From NCBI RefSeq assembly GCF_008274625.1, contig NZ_VTRU01000006.1, positions 204,356 through 268,355 on the forward strand: DNA of 64,000 nucleotides, in the 5' to 3' direction. The notes beneath the pieces are model-generated. The model was not told where the DNA came from, made no database searches, and saw only the letters and a list, made by a program, of their open reading frames with translations. The position numbers and the translations under genes are program-made. The stretch comes from Chryseobacterium panacisoli (lineage in GTDB: Bacteria; Bacteroidota; Bacteroidia; Flavobacteriales; Weeksellaceae). Position 1 is the first letter of the stretch. Each line of letters starts with the position of its first letter. Shown here piece after piece: positions 1 through 8,911 of the stretch.

Positions 1-1007
1 GGGTTGTCATTTGGAGTAAACCAGGGAACTAATTGCTCATATCTTGTATCAACAAGTTTTTCTCCTGTAAATTCTTTTAATATCTTGAAAGGAATTATTT
101 TAGTTTCCGGAGTATAGTTGGCAAAATCCTCATCTGTACCTTCTGTATATTTTTTACCGAAAACTTTAGGTAAAAGAACGCTTGATAAAACTACTGTTAC
201 AGGTTCAAATGTATATTGATTAAAGGTTTTCACTACAACATATTCAATATCTCTACCTACAGTAAGAGCGGTATTGGATGGAAGTGTCCATGGAGTAGTC
301 GTCCACGCAAGGATGTGCACATCTCCTTCAACATCATTGAACAATGCCGAAGAGTCTTTCTTTACTTTAAACTGAGCTACAACCGTTGTGTCTGAAACAT
401 CACGATAAGTCCCGGGCTGATTAAGCTCGTGAGAAGAAAGTCCTGTTCCTGCTTTTGGAGAGTAAGGCTGGATCGTATATCCTTTGTATAACAGGTCTTT
501 GCTATACAATTGTTTCAACAACCACCAAACGGTTTCCATATATTTTGACTTGTACGTGATGTACGGATCATCAAGGTCTACCCAATATCCGATTTTCTCC
601 GTAAGGTTATTCCATACATCGGTATAACGCATTACTGCTTCACGGCAAGCTTTGTTATAGTCTTCAATAGAGATTTTTTTGCCAATATCTTCTTTCGTGA
701 TTCCTAATTCTTTTTCTACACCCAGTTCCACAGGAAGACCATGCGTATCCCAGCCAGCTTTACGGAAAACCTGCTTTCCGTTCTGCGTCTGGTAACGGCA
801 GAAAATATCTTTCAATGCTCTTGCCATTACGTGGTGAATTCCAGGCATACCGTTTGCTGAAGGCGGACCTTCATAAAAAACAAACTCAGGATTTCCCTGA
901 CGAATCTCAACACTTTTATTGAAGGTTTTATTTTGTTTCCAAAATTCCGCTACATTCTCTGCTACGTCAATAAGGTTGAGGTTTTTGTATTCTTTAAATT
1001 GGCTCAT
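1..1007 (-). CDS. ileS: Isoleucine--tRNA ligase, N-terminal part (cut by window edge)
   Basis: Reading the minus strand from the ATG at 1007 gives a continuous frame to the window edge, about 335 residues. It begins MSQFKEYKNLNLIDVAENV and carries the class I synthetase signature as GPPSANGMPGIHHV, the HIGH-type ATP-binding motif. Later come the conserved segments RKAGWDTHGLPVE and AWTTTPWTLPSNTAL, the second belonging to the CP1 editing domain. The enzyme charges tRNA-Ile in the cytoplasm. The KMSKS motif and the anticodon-binding domain lie outside the window. A -7 element lies 37 bases upstream of the start. The choice of IleS over ValRS or LeuRS rests on the N-terminal sequence and is firm. 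Confidence 0.95.
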   Translation of the reverse strand, partial: MSQFKEYKNLNLIDVAENVAEFWKQNKTFNKSVEIRQGNPEFVFYEGPPSANGMPGIHHVMARALKDIFCRYQTQNGKQVFRKAGWDTHGLPVELGVEKELGITKEDIGKKISIEDYNKACREAVMRYTDVWNNLTEKIGYWVDLDDPYITYKSKYMETVWWLLKQLYSKDLLYKGYTIQPYSPKAGTGLSSHELNQPGTYRDVSDTTVVAQFKVKKDSSALFNDVEGDVHILAWTTTPWTLPSNTALTVGRDIEYVVVKTFNQYTFEPVTVVLSSVLLPKVFGKKYTEGTDEDFANYTPETKIIPFKILKEFTGEKLVDTRYEQLVPWFTPNDN

Positions 1008-1043
1008 TGTAAATATCTCAATATCGTTGATTAATTAAGTCTG

Positions 1044-1051
1044 CAAATTTA
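1044..1051 (-). promoter_or_regulatory. Candidate -7 promoter element for ileS
   Basis: The minus strand reads TAAATTTG, matching the Bacteroidota TAnnTTTG element, 37 bases before the ileS start. No clear -33 TTG is visible at the usual distance, so the call rests on the -7 match and position. Confidence 0.5.
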
Positions 1052-1209
1052 CTAAAATTTGTCGGTTTATAATATATGTTTTATTTCGATATATTCTATT
1101 AAAAAGTTCAATTTCAGAAATATAATAATGGAAATGAGAAAAAATGAATGGTGAATGATCAATGAGTGAATTTTTCTGGCTGTTTTTTATGTAAGATTTA
1201 TACACTTTA

Positions 1210-1275
1210 TTCAATAGGATTGGGCTTTAGCCCACTTAAAAGATCGAATCCATTCAATGGCTTTAGCCAAAACCT
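1210..1275. repeat. Degenerate copy of a dispersed repeat in the ileS-M23 gap
   Basis: The gap 1008-1456 (about 450 bases) has no plausible gene. It holds TTCAATAGG-AT-TGGGCTTTAGCC, and after about 30 bases a second GGCTTTAGCCAAAACCT. The same words occur at 32754-32783 with two mismatches over 23 bases, and both copies are followed by sequence containing TTCACAAA. This looks like a short interspersed repeat family of the genome. The rest of the gap is AT-rich with nothing I recognise beyond the ileS promoter. Confidence 0.55.
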
Positions 1276-1456
1276 GATGGTCACGCAAAGTTCACAAAAA
1301 TGTTGTGAATGATTTATAATTGCTCGCAAAGGCTTTTCACTCAGTAGAGGAAATAGGGTAAAGAGAATAAAAATGATTCTAAAATAGATTCTGCCAACAA
1401 CCGCATATTGGCGGGAATTTTGTACATTTAAATAGACGTATAAACTCAAATGCTGT

Positions 1457-3145
1457 ATGAAAATCTTTTATCACCTGATGCTTTTTGTTTGTTTTATCAA
1501 CATGGGCATTGTACACGCTCAAAATAACTACCCTCAGAATTATTTCCGGAATCCGCTCAACATTCCCATGCAGCTGGCCGCCAATTTTGGTGCTGTCCGG
1601 ACAAATCACTTTCATATGGGACTTGATTTAAGAACCAACAGCCAGGAGAACTTGCCGGTTGTAGCAGCAGCAGAGGGATATGTGAGCAGAATAAAAGTGG
1701 AACGATACGGATTTGGAAATGCAGTGTATATTACTCATCCCAATGGCTATACTACTGTGTATGCCCATTTGAACAAGTACTTTAATAAACTTGATGAATA
1801 TGTAAAAGAAAGGCAATATAAAGACGAAAAGTGGGAACAGGATATCACTTTCCAACCTGGACAGTTTCCTGTGGAAAAAGGACAGCAGATCGCATTGAGT
1901 GGAAACACAGGAGGCTCCGCCGGCCCCCATTTACATTTTGAAATAAGAGATACCAAAACAGAAGAATGTCTTAATCCCTTGCTTTTCGGTTTCGCTATTC
2001 CAGATACTGTAGCACCCATTATCAGCGGGCTGTATTGGTATGACCGGCGTTTCAGTACTTATGAACCTGGAGCGAACGGAATTGCAGTAAAAAAAGCTGG
2101 AAATGTTTATACCTCTAATCTTGTACAAGTTAATTCTCCGGAAATAAGTTTTGCCATTAAAGCTGTAGACAAAGCCAATCAGGGTTTTAATCTGGGGATT
2201 TATAACGCAGAATTATTGATGGATGGCAAGCTGATTTACAGTTTTAAAATAGATAAAATACATTACGATGATACCCGCTATATCAACGGATGTATAGATT
2301 ACCCTAAATTCATCAGGGATAAAATGGGAATTCAGCACTTGTCTGATTTACCGGGAATGAAACTGCAGAACTATAGTCTTTCAAATGAAACAGGAATGAT
2401 CAGCCTTCAGGATGAAAATGTTCATACCATTGAAATTGTTCTGAAAGATGTCAAAGGAAACACGAGCCGGCTAACAACAAAGCTTCAGTTCAATAAAACT
2501 TCCGACAAAGTATCTCCTACAGGGAAAACAGTAATGCCTAATGAAGGAAAAACAGTTGCTACCGAAAATACGGAAATTAATTTTAGCAAAAATGCAGTCT
2601 ATGACGCTGTAAACTTCAACGCTTATGAAAAGCCGGAAGCTGATCCAGCTGCTGTTTCAAATAGCATTGTTTTACATAGCCCTTATATTCCCGTTCAAGA
2701 TGAATATACTTTAAAGATAAAACCTGGCCGAAAATTATCCGATACTGAAAAAGATAAAACCGTTATTCTCCTTGATTATGGCAGCGACAAAAATGTTGTC
2801 AAGGTAAAATGGAATAATGACTGGGCAGAAGGGAGGTTTAATAGGTTGGGTACCGCAAAATTATTGATAGATAATAATCTTCCATCCGTTTCAGCAGGCT
2901 GGGCAGAAGGAGCATTGGTTAATAGCAGTTCCTTATTATTAAAGGGAACAACGAAAGTGGGAGACATTGTTTCATTCCGGGCCGAGCTGGATGGAAAATG
3001 GCTTCGCTTTGCCCGTGTAAAAGATAATTTTGTCTATACCTTTGATGAAAAGTGCCCGAAAGGATCAGGTCCTCACACTCTAAAAGTAACAACTGTGAAT
3101 ACCGCTGGAAATACAAACGTACAAACCTTTACCTTCCAGAGATAA
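1457..3145 (+). CDS. Secreted M23-family metallopeptidase
   Basis: 562 residues. A signal peptide (residues 1-21, ending VHA-Q) is followed at once by a LytM/M23 peptidase domain. Zinc ligands are visible as H53 and D57 in HFHMGLDLR and as the HLH pair at 158-160 in GPHLHFEIRD; GNTGGSAGPHLHFE is the family hallmark. Such enzymes cut peptide cross-links in peptidoglycan in the periplasm, or act as activators of other hydrolases. The C-terminal two thirds (about 190-562) has no motif I recognise and probably consists of beta-sandwich domains. The gene stands alone: ileS diverges on one side and the pigment cluster begins on the other. The ATG at 1457 is supported by the signal peptide. Confidence 0.9.
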   Translation: MKIFYHLMLFVCFINMGIVHAQNNYPQNYFRNPLNIPMQLAANFGAVRTNHFHMGLDLRTNSQENLPVVAAAEGYVSRIKVERYGFGNAVYITHPNGYTTVYAHLNKYFNKLDEYVKERQYKDEKWEQDITFQPGQFPVEKGQQIALSGNTGGSAGPHLHFEIRDTKTEECLNPLLFGFAIPDTVAPIISGLYWYDRRFSTYEPGANGIAVKKAGNVYTSNLVQVNSPEISFAIKAVDKANQGFNLGIYNAELLMDGKLIYSFKIDKIHYDDTRYINGCIDYPKFIRDKMGIQHLSDLPGMKLQNYSLSNETGMISLQDENVHTIEIVLKDVKGNTSRLTTKLQFNKTSDKVSPTGKTVMPNEGKTVATENTEINFSKNAVYDAVNFNAYEKPEADPAAVSNSIVLHSPYIPVQDEYTLKIKPGRKLSDTEKDKTVILLDYGSDKNVVKVKWNNDWAEGRFNRLGTAKLLIDNNLPSVSAGWAEGALVNSSSLLLKGTTKVGDIVSFRAELDGKWLRFARVKDNFVYTFDEKCPKGSGPHTLKVTTVNTAGNTNVQTFTFQR

Positions 3146-3192
3146 ATAATCTTTTAATACTTGAATCTTTAAGTCTTTTAATTTTAAATAAA

Positions 3193-3200
3193 TAAATTTG
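3193..3200 (+). promoter_or_regulatory. Candidate -7 element opening the pigment cluster
   Basis: TAAATTTG matches TAnnTTTG and lies 20 bases before the TTG start of the ligase gene, placing a transcription start just ahead of it. No -33 TTG lies at the usual spacing. Confidence 0.5.
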
Positions 3201-3220
3201 CTCTTTAAAAATTAAAATCA

Positions 3221-4513
3221 TTGGAATTTCATCCGTCAATCGAGAAAGCAGACATTCAGGAAATCAAACTATTTCAGGAAGAAAAACTTCATGAACTTTT
3301 GGTTTATCTTGAGGCTCATTCACCGTTTTATCAGAAAATATTCAAAGAAAATAAGATCAATATTGCAGACATTCGTACTTTGGAAGATCTTCAGAAGATC
3401 CCTACCACCACAAAGAATGATCTGCAACAGTACAATCATGATTTTTTCTGCATAACACCAGATAAAATTGTGGATTACAGTACTACTTCAGGAACATTAG
3501 GAGATCCGGTTACTTTTGGATTGTCTGACAGTGATCTGGAAAGGCTTGCTTACAATGAAGCGATATCATTTGCCTGTGCAGGAATTCAGAAAGGAGATGT
3601 TGTTCAGATGATTACTACCATAGACAAAAGGTTTATGGCAGGCCTTGCTTACTTCTTAGGCTTAAGGAAAATGGGGGCAAGTGTTGTAAGAATGGGACCC
3701 GGGATTCCTGAGCTGCAATGGGATTCTATTTTCAGATACAAACCTAAATATTTGATTACAGTTCCTTCTTTTCTTCTGAAAATGATCGACTATGCCGAAA
3801 AACATGGGGTAGATTATAAAAACTCCAGCGTTTACGGAGCTGTATGTATTGGAGAAAGTATCAAAAACCAGGATTTTACAGATAATATTCTTTCGCAGAA
3901 GATCAAAGAAAAGTGGGATATAAAACTCTTTTCAACGTATGCTTCCACTGAAATGAGTACTGCTTTCACAGAATGCGAATTCCAGATCGGAGGACATCAT
4001 CATCCGGAACTCATCATTACAGAAATTCTGGACGATGAAGGAAATCCGGTAAAAGAAGGAGAAAGTGGTGAACTAACGATTACAACTTTGGGAGTGGAAG
4101 CCATTCCTCTGTTGAGATTTAAAACCGGAGATCTTGTAAAAGCCCATTATGAACCTTGTCAATGCGGAAGAAATACAATGAGGTTAGGGCCTGTAGTAGG
4201 AAGGAAACAACAGATGATCAAATACAAAGGAACAACATTGTATCCGCCTGCAATGAATGATATTTTAAATGACTTCAACAATATCTTATGCTACCAGATC
4301 GTCATTCAGGCTAACGATATCGGGCTTGATGAAATCATCATTAAACTCAGTACAGAAGAAGAACACGATAGTTTTGTCAATGAAGTGAGAGATCATTTCC
4401 GTGCAAAACTGAGAGTAAGCCCGAAAATTGAAATCATAGATTTCGATATCCTGTCTAAGACTGTTTTCAATCCAAACAGCAGAAAGCCAATAATTTTTAT
4501 TGATTTAAGATAA
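3221..4513 (+). CDS. PaaK-like aryl-CoA ligase (adenylate-forming) of the flexirubin cluster
   Basis: 430 residues, the normal length for phenylacetate-CoA ligase relatives. The AMP-binding loop reads YSTTSGTLGDPVTFG (about residues 86-100). The tail carries the C-terminal subdomain with the RFKTGDLV segment and a short CQCG pair. It probably activates the aromatic starter acid, 4-coumarate made by the nearby ammonia-lyase, as an adenylate and passes it to CoA or ACP; the acceptor cannot be read from sequence. The start is TTG at 3221: there is no in-frame ATG upstream, and the -7 element fixes the transcript start close by. It is separated from the main plus-strand block by an unrelated secreted-protein gene and the halogenase gene. 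Confidence 0.8.
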   Translation: MEFHPSIEKADIQEIKLFQEEKLHELLVYLEAHSPFYQKIFKENKINIADIRTLEDLQKIPTTTKNDLQQYNHDFFCITPDKIVDYSTTSGTLGDPVTFGLSDSDLERLAYNEAISFACAGIQKGDVVQMITTIDKRFMAGLAYFLGLRKMGASVVRMGPGIPELQWDSIFRYKPKYLITVPSFLLKMIDYAEKHGVDYKNSSVYGAVCIGESIKNQDFTDNILSQKIKEKWDIKLFSTYASTEMSTAFTECEFQIGGHHHPELIITEILDDEGNPVKEGESGELTITTLGVEAIPLLRFKTGDLVKAHYEPCQCGRNTMRLGPVVGRKQQMIKYKGTTLYPPAMNDILNDFNNILCYQIVIQANDIGLDEIIIKLSTEEEHDSFVNEVRDHFRAKLRVSPKIEIIDFDILSKTVFNPNSRKPIIFIDLR

Positions 4514-4552
4514 AATTAAATATAAAGAAAGACCTGGAGCTACATTTTTATA

Positions 4553-4560
4553 TATCTTTG
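4553..4560 (+). promoter_or_regulatory. Candidate -7 promoter element
   Basis: TATCTTTG matches TAnnTTTG, 28 bases before the ATG at 4589, so the following gene has its own transcription start. Confidence 0.5.
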
Positions 4561-4588
4561 GTCGCTTAAATATTAGAGCTAATACACT

Positions 4589-5188
4589 ATGAAAAAATTA
4601 TTCTTGCTGATTTTTGTAGCAATTACAACCACAACCTTTGCTCAAAATCAAATTAATATTGAATCTGGAAATTTTGACTTTCTGAAAGATCAGACTGAGG
4701 TAAATGTTCAGTTTAAATTTGAAAACCCTCTTTTTCAGGCAGATAATTATACTGAAGCCCAATATCTTGAAAGAAGAAAGACAGAGACATTAGCTAAGAA
4801 AGGCGAAGAATCCTGGAAAGAATGGGATGAAGAGTGGCAAAAGCATAAAGAATCTTTTTTTTTTGATAAGTTTATTGAAGGAGTAAATGGTAAGGCGAAA
4901 AAAATAAAATTCAGTAAAGGTGTTTCGACAAAGTATACCTTAATACTGGATACAAAATGGATCTATGCCGGATGGACAGGATTTGTAACACAGCCTGCTA
5001 AATTATCCTCAGAAATGATATTTGTTGAAACTGAAAACCCATCTAAAGTGTTAACTAAAGTTCAAGGCAATAAGATTGAAGGGATAGGAAGTAAAGGTAG
5101 CTATCGTATGGAATATGGAAGAATATCTGCTGCCTATGAGAAAACAGGAAAAGAATTAGGGAAAGCTATTAAAAATGTTTTAAAATAA
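4589..5188 (+). CDS. Secreted protein of unknown function
   Basis: 199 residues with a clear signal peptide (MKKLFLLIFVAITTTTFA, cut before Q). I do not recognise the family. The mature part is rich in Lys and Glu with a charged stretch near residues 60-90 (RRKTETLAKKGEESWKEW), has no cysteines and no membrane segment, so a soluble periplasmic or surface protein is likely. It has its own -7 element and ends in a bidirectional terminator. It is therefore an independent unit inside the pigment cluster and may have no role in pigment synthesis. Confidence 0.7.
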   Translation: MKKLFLLIFVAITTTTFAQNQINIESGNFDFLKDQTEVNVQFKFENPLFQADNYTEAQYLERRKTETLAKKGEESWKEWDEEWQKHKESFFFDKFIEGVNGKAKKIKFSKGVSTKYTLILDTKWIYAGWTGFVTQPAKLSSEMIFVETENPSKVLTKVQGNKIEGIGSKGSYRMEYGRISAAYEKTGKELGKAIKNVLK

Positions 5189-5191
5189 AAC

Positions 5192-5221
5192 AAAAACGGT
5201 CTGAAAATTCAGACCGTTTTT
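5192..5221. terminator. Bidirectional rho-independent terminator
   Basis: A perfect 14-bp stem (AAAAACGGTCTGAA with its complement, 2-base loop) lies between the convergent ends of the secreted-protein gene and the halogenase gene, with T-runs on both strands. It can end transcription from both sides. Confidence 0.9.
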
Positions 5222-6478
5222 TTATGCTTGGTTTTGCTGTTCCTGTTTTTCTAACTTGATCAGATTCGCAAGATTTTTAATAACAGTATCGTGCTTCTTT
5301 ACAAAAGGATTGTCTTTGTTCCAGACATATCCTGCTAAAACAGCACAGATCTTTTTCTTGACATCAGGATTTTCCGGCTGATGGAAGAAGAGTTCCTGAA
5401 GATTTCCGGTATACCATTCTTTTACATACGTGGTGAAAACATCCACTCCGTATAAAATATAATCTGAATATTCCGTCTGCCAGTTGATTTTTTCTCCGTT
5501 TAGCTGTCTTAAAGCAAGTTTGGCTGCCAGCATTCCGGATTCTGTGGCAAAAGCCATTCCTGAAGAAAATACCGGATCAAGGAATTCTGAAGCATTTCCC
5601 GTTAAAGCAAATCCATCTCCGAATAAACTTTTTACCGAACAGGAATAATCTTTCAGATGTTTAGGCTCAAAAAGGAAATCCACCTCTCCAAAACGTTTTA
5701 CGTAATAATCAGAAAGAGAAATCGCTTTTCTTAGAGCTTCAGCTGCATCTCCGTTTTCAGATAATTTGTCGATATATTCAGTAGGGCCTACAATTCCTAC
5801 ACTGGTATTTCCATTAGAAAAAGGAATTACCCAAAGCCATACTTCGGTTTCAATAATGTCAAAAGAAATTAAAGTTCCTTCCTCTCCCGGTTCTCTGTTG
5901 ATATCGTTTACATGTGAGAAGATCGCAGAGTGAGGAGATAATTTTGAAGGCTTTTCAAGGTCAAGCAGTCGGGGAAGTACTCTTCCGTAACCGCTGGAAT
6001 CAATAACAAACTTAGCATGAATTTCTTTTGTTTCTCCATCCTTGGTTCTTACTGTAGTCACAGAATCTGTTCCGTCAAATTTGATGTCAATAACTTCGGT
6101 TTCAAACTCAAGATCAATTCCTTTATTAATGACTTCCTGAGCAAGAGTATTATCAAAATCAGCTCTCGGAACCTGCCAGGTCCAGTCCCAGCCTTCCCCG
6201 AATTTGTTGCTGAAATCAAAAATGCAGACTTCATTGCCACGAAGAAAACGGGCTCCCAACTTTTTTTCAAAGCCCATTTTGTCTAATGCAGGGAAAAGTC
6301 CAGCCTCATCAAAGTGATCCATTACCCTCGGAATTAAGCTTTCACCCACTACCAGTCTGGGGAATTTTGTCTTTTCGACTACTTTTACGCTGACGTTATT
6401 CTTCTTTAAGTAGGAAGAAGACACGCATCCGGAAGGTCCGGCTCCGATTACAAGAACGTCAACAAATTCTTTGCTCAT
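5222..6478 (-). CDS. FAD-dependent halogenase of the flexirubin cluster
   Basis: 418 residues. The N-terminal FAD fold shows GAGPSG (12-17). Family features of flavin-dependent halogenases follow: KFPRLVVGESLIP (39-50); K73 in KLGARF, the likely catalytic lysine; WLWVIPF in mid-protein; and DPVFSSGMAFA (about residue 300), which lines the active site. The most likely job is chlorination of the aryl head group, since chlorinated flexirubins are known. A hydroxylase role cannot be excluded, because the classical Trp-halogenase WxWxIP motif is present only in variant form. The gene is monocistronic, divergent from the ammonia-lyase, and ends in the shared terminator at 5192-5221. It could therefore be expressed separately from the core pathway. 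Confidence 0.8.
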   Translation of the reverse strand: MSKEFVDVLVIGAGPSGCVSSSYLKKNNVSVKVVEKTKFPRLVVGESLIPRVMDHFDEAGLFPALDKMGFEKKLGARFLRGNEVCIFDFSNKFGEGWDWTWQVPRADFDNTLAQEVINKGIDLEFETEVIDIKFDGTDSVTTVRTKDGETKEIHAKFVIDSSGYGRVLPRLLDLEKPSKLSPHSAIFSHVNDINREPGEEGTLISFDIIETEVWLWVIPFSNGNTSVGIVGPTEYIDKLSENGDAAEALRKAISLSDYYVKRFGEVDFLFEPKHLKDYSCSVKSLFGDGFALTGNASEFLDPVFSSGMAFATESGMLAAKLALRQLNGEKINWQTEYSDYILYGVDVFTTYVKEWYTGNLQELFFHQPENPDVKKKICAVLAGYVWNKDNPFVKKHDTVIKNLANLIKLEKQEQQNQA

Positions 6479-6507
6479 CTTTGATTTTTTATTTTAATAA
6501 TAACTTT

Positions 6508-6556
6508 TATCTTTGCCGCAAAATTAGTGACAAATAATTAATATTTTACAAAATTA
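6508..6556. promoter_or_regulatory. Divergent promoter region between halogenase and ammonia-lyase genes
   Basis: Plus strand: TATCTTTG at 6508-6515, a -7 element 62 bases before the ammonia-lyase ATG. Minus strand: TAATTTTG at 6519-6526, with TTG (6549-6551) 22 bases further upstream, a good -33/-7 pair for the halogenase gene. The two -7 elements are only 3 bases apart, so RNA polymerase bound at one should exclude the other. Confidence 0.55.
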
Positions 6557-6576
6557 TCAACTATTACTTTTAATTG

Positions 6577-8097
6577 ATGAAAATAAATAACTTTTTAGAA
6601 CTGAAAGACTTTCAAAAAATTATCATTGAGAATGAAAAAATAGAACTGGATGAATCACTTTTATCAAGAGTGGATAAGAGTTTTCAGTTTTTAAAGGAAT
6701 TTTCAAAAAATAAAGTAATATATGGTGTAAACACCGGTTTTGGGCCAATGGCTCAATTCAAAATCAGTGATGAAGATACACACCAGCTTCAGTATAACCT
6801 GATCAGAAGCCATTCTTCAGGAATCGGAAACCCTTTGCCTGCAGATGAGGTGAAAGCGTGTATGCTGGCAAGACTGAATACTTTGTCATTAGGGAATTCA
6901 GGAGTACACCAGTCTGTTATTTATCTTCTTCAGGAGCTGATCAACAGAGATATTACCCCACTGATCTTTGAACATGGAGGAGTAGGAGCAAGCGGCGACC
7001 TTGTTCAGCTGGCTCACCTGGCTTTGGTATTGATTGGAGAAGGAGAAGTCTTTTATAAAGGTGAAAGAAAATCTACCAAAGAGGTTTTTGAAACTGAAGG
7101 CTTAGCACCGATAAAAGTGGAGATCCGTGAAGGTCTTGCATTGATGAACGGAACTTCTGTAATGTCTGGAATCGGTATTGTGAATGCCTATAAAGCGAAT
7201 CAGCTTACAGATATTTCCCTTAGACTTTCTTGTGCAATTAACGAAATTGTACAGGCTTATGATGATCACTTATCCGAAGCATTGAACGGAACAAAAAAAC
7301 ATTACGGTCAGCAGAAAGTGGCAGAAAGAATGCGTGCTCACCTGGCAGACAGTAAACTGATCAGAAAAAGAGAAGATCATCTTTATACTCACTTCGAGGA
7401 ACAGGAAAAAGTATTCAAGGAAAAAGTTCAGGAATATTATTCTTTAAGATGTGTTCCTCAGATATTAGGCCCTGTATTGGATACTCTGGAATATACAGAA
7501 AAAGTACTTGAAAATGAGATCAATTCAGCGAATGATAACCCAATCATCAACGTTGAAGACCAGCATGTTTATCACGGAGGGAATTTCCATGGAGATTATA
7601 TTTCTCTGGAAATGGACAAACTGAAAATTGTGGTTACCAAGCTGACAATGCTTGCGGAAAGACAGTTGAACTATCTTCTGAATGCCAAAATCAATGAAAT
7701 TTTGCCTCCTTTTGTCAATTTAGGTAAATTAGGCTTCAATTTTGGGATGCAGGGCGTACAGTTTACGGCAACTTCTACTACGGCGGAAAGCCAGATGCTG
7801 TCGAATTCTATGTATGTTCACAGTATTCCAAACAATAATGATAATCAGGATATTGTTAGCATGGGAACCAATGCTGCGGTGATCTGCAGAAAAGTGATTG
7901 AAAATGCTTTTGAAGTATTAGCCATTGAAGCGATTACCATTATTCAGGCTGTTGAATATCTTGGTTTCCAGGATAAGGTTTCATCTTCTACAAAAGAACT
8001 GTATGATGAAATCAGAAAAATAATTCCTGCTTTCTCAGATGATATGGTCATGTATCCGTATCTGGAGGAAGTAAAGAAATATCTGAAAGGAATGTAA
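6577..8097 (+). CDS. Aromatic amino acid ammonia-lyase, probably tyrosine ammonia-lyase
   Basis: 506 residues from the ATG at 6577 (a TTG one codon earlier is in frame, but ATG is preferred). The MIO prosthetic-group triad Ala-Ser-Gly lies at 138-140 in GGVGASGDLVQLAHLAL. VNTGFGPMA near residue 50 and the NDNPII and NQDIVSMGTNA segments are diagnostic of the HAL/PAL/TAL family. The substrate-selectivity loop reads IRSHSSG, with Ser-His. Histidase belongs to hut operons; here the gene sits next to aryl-polyene synthesis genes, and F. johnsoniae homologues in the same context are tyrosine ammonia-lyases. The inferred reaction is L-tyrosine to trans-4-coumarate plus ammonia, supplying the aryl starter unit. 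It is the first gene of the plus-strand block. Confidence 0.88.
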   Translation: MKINNFLELKDFQKIIIENEKIELDESLLSRVDKSFQFLKEFSKNKVIYGVNTGFGPMAQFKISDEDTHQLQYNLIRSHSSGIGNPLPADEVKACMLARLNTLSLGNSGVHQSVIYLLQELINRDITPLIFEHGGVGASGDLVQLAHLALVLIGEGEVFYKGERKSTKEVFETEGLAPIKVEIREGLALMNGTSVMSGIGIVNAYKANQLTDISLRLSCAINEIVQAYDDHLSEALNGTKKHYGQQKVAERMRAHLADSKLIRKREDHLYTHFEEQEKVFKEKVQEYYSLRCVPQILGPVLDTLEYTEKVLENEINSANDNPIINVEDQHVYHGGNFHGDYISLEMDKLKIVVTKLTMLAERQLNYLLNAKINEILPPFVNLGKLGFNFGMQGVQFTATSTTAESQMLSNSMYVHSIPNNNDNQDIVSMGTNAAVICRKVIENAFEVLAIEAITIIQAVEYLGFQDKVSSSTKELYDEIRKIIPAFSDDMVMYPYLEEVKKYLKGM

Positions 8098-8178
8098 CTA
8101 TTAGCTGTTATGAACTGTCTTTAAAAAAGACATCCAGCATCAACTTTAAAAAACTAAAAACGATATAAACACTAACGC

Positions 8179-8910
8179 ATGAAATGTGCAATTGTAACAG
8201 GGGGCTCAAGAGGAATCGGGAGAGCAATCTGTATAAAACTGGCTGAAGAGAAAAACTATCACATCCTTATCAACTACGCTTCAAACGAAACCGCAGCCAA
8301 AGAAACGTTGGCTAAAGTGGAAGAATTGGGTGCTACCGGAGAAATCCTTAAATTTGATGTAGGAAATACGGAAGAAACGCAAACTGTTTTAACAGAATGG
8401 CAGGAGAAAAATCCTGATGCCGTGGTAGAAGTGATCGTCAATAATGCCGGAATTACGAGAGACGGTCTTTTTATGTGGATGCAGAAAGAAGACTGGAACA
8501 GCGTGATCAATACAAGTCTGGATGGATTTTTCAATGTGACCAATTTCTTTATTCAAAAGCTGCTTCGTAATAAATACGGAAGAATCATCAATATGGTTTC
8601 TGTATCCGGAGTAAAAGGAACGGCCGGCCAGACGAATTATTCTGCAGCGAAAGGGGCTCTGGTAGGTGCTACAAAAGCTCTTGCGCAGGAAGTTGCCAAA
8701 AGAAATGTCACTGTAAATGCAGTAGCTCCTGGTTTCATCAGAACCGATATGACCCAGGAATTCAATGAAGAAGAACTGAAAGTAATGATTCCTGCCAACA
8801 GATTCGGGGAAGCAGAAGAAGTTGCAGATCTTGTAGCATTTTTAGCATCTAAAAAATCTTCCTACATTACAGGAGAAGTCATTAATATTAACGGAGGAAT
8901 TTATTCATAA
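8179..8910 (+). CDS. 3-oxoacyl-ACP reductase (SDR, FabG-like)
   Basis: 243 residues, typical for FabG. The NADPH-binding TGGSRGIG lies at residues 8-15, NNAG follows as VNNAGITRDG, and the catalytic Ser-Tyr-Lys set is in MVSVSGVKG and NYSAAKG. It reduces the 3-keto group in each aryl-polyene elongation cycle. It ends one base before the ketosynthase start. No second ketoreductase is seen in the window, so it probably serves all cycles. Confidence 0.9.
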   Translation: MKCAIVTGGSRGIGRAICIKLAEEKNYHILINYASNETAAKETLAKVEELGATGEILKFDVGNTEETQTVLTEWQEKNPDAVVEVIVNNAGITRDGLFMWMQKEDWNSVINTSLDGFFNVTNFFIQKLLRNKYGRIINMVSVSGVKGTAGQTNYSAAKGALVGATKALAQEVAKRNVTVNAVAPGFIRTDMTQEFNEEELKVMIPANRFGEAEEVADLVAFLASKKSSYITGEVININGGIYS

Positions 8911-8911
8911 C

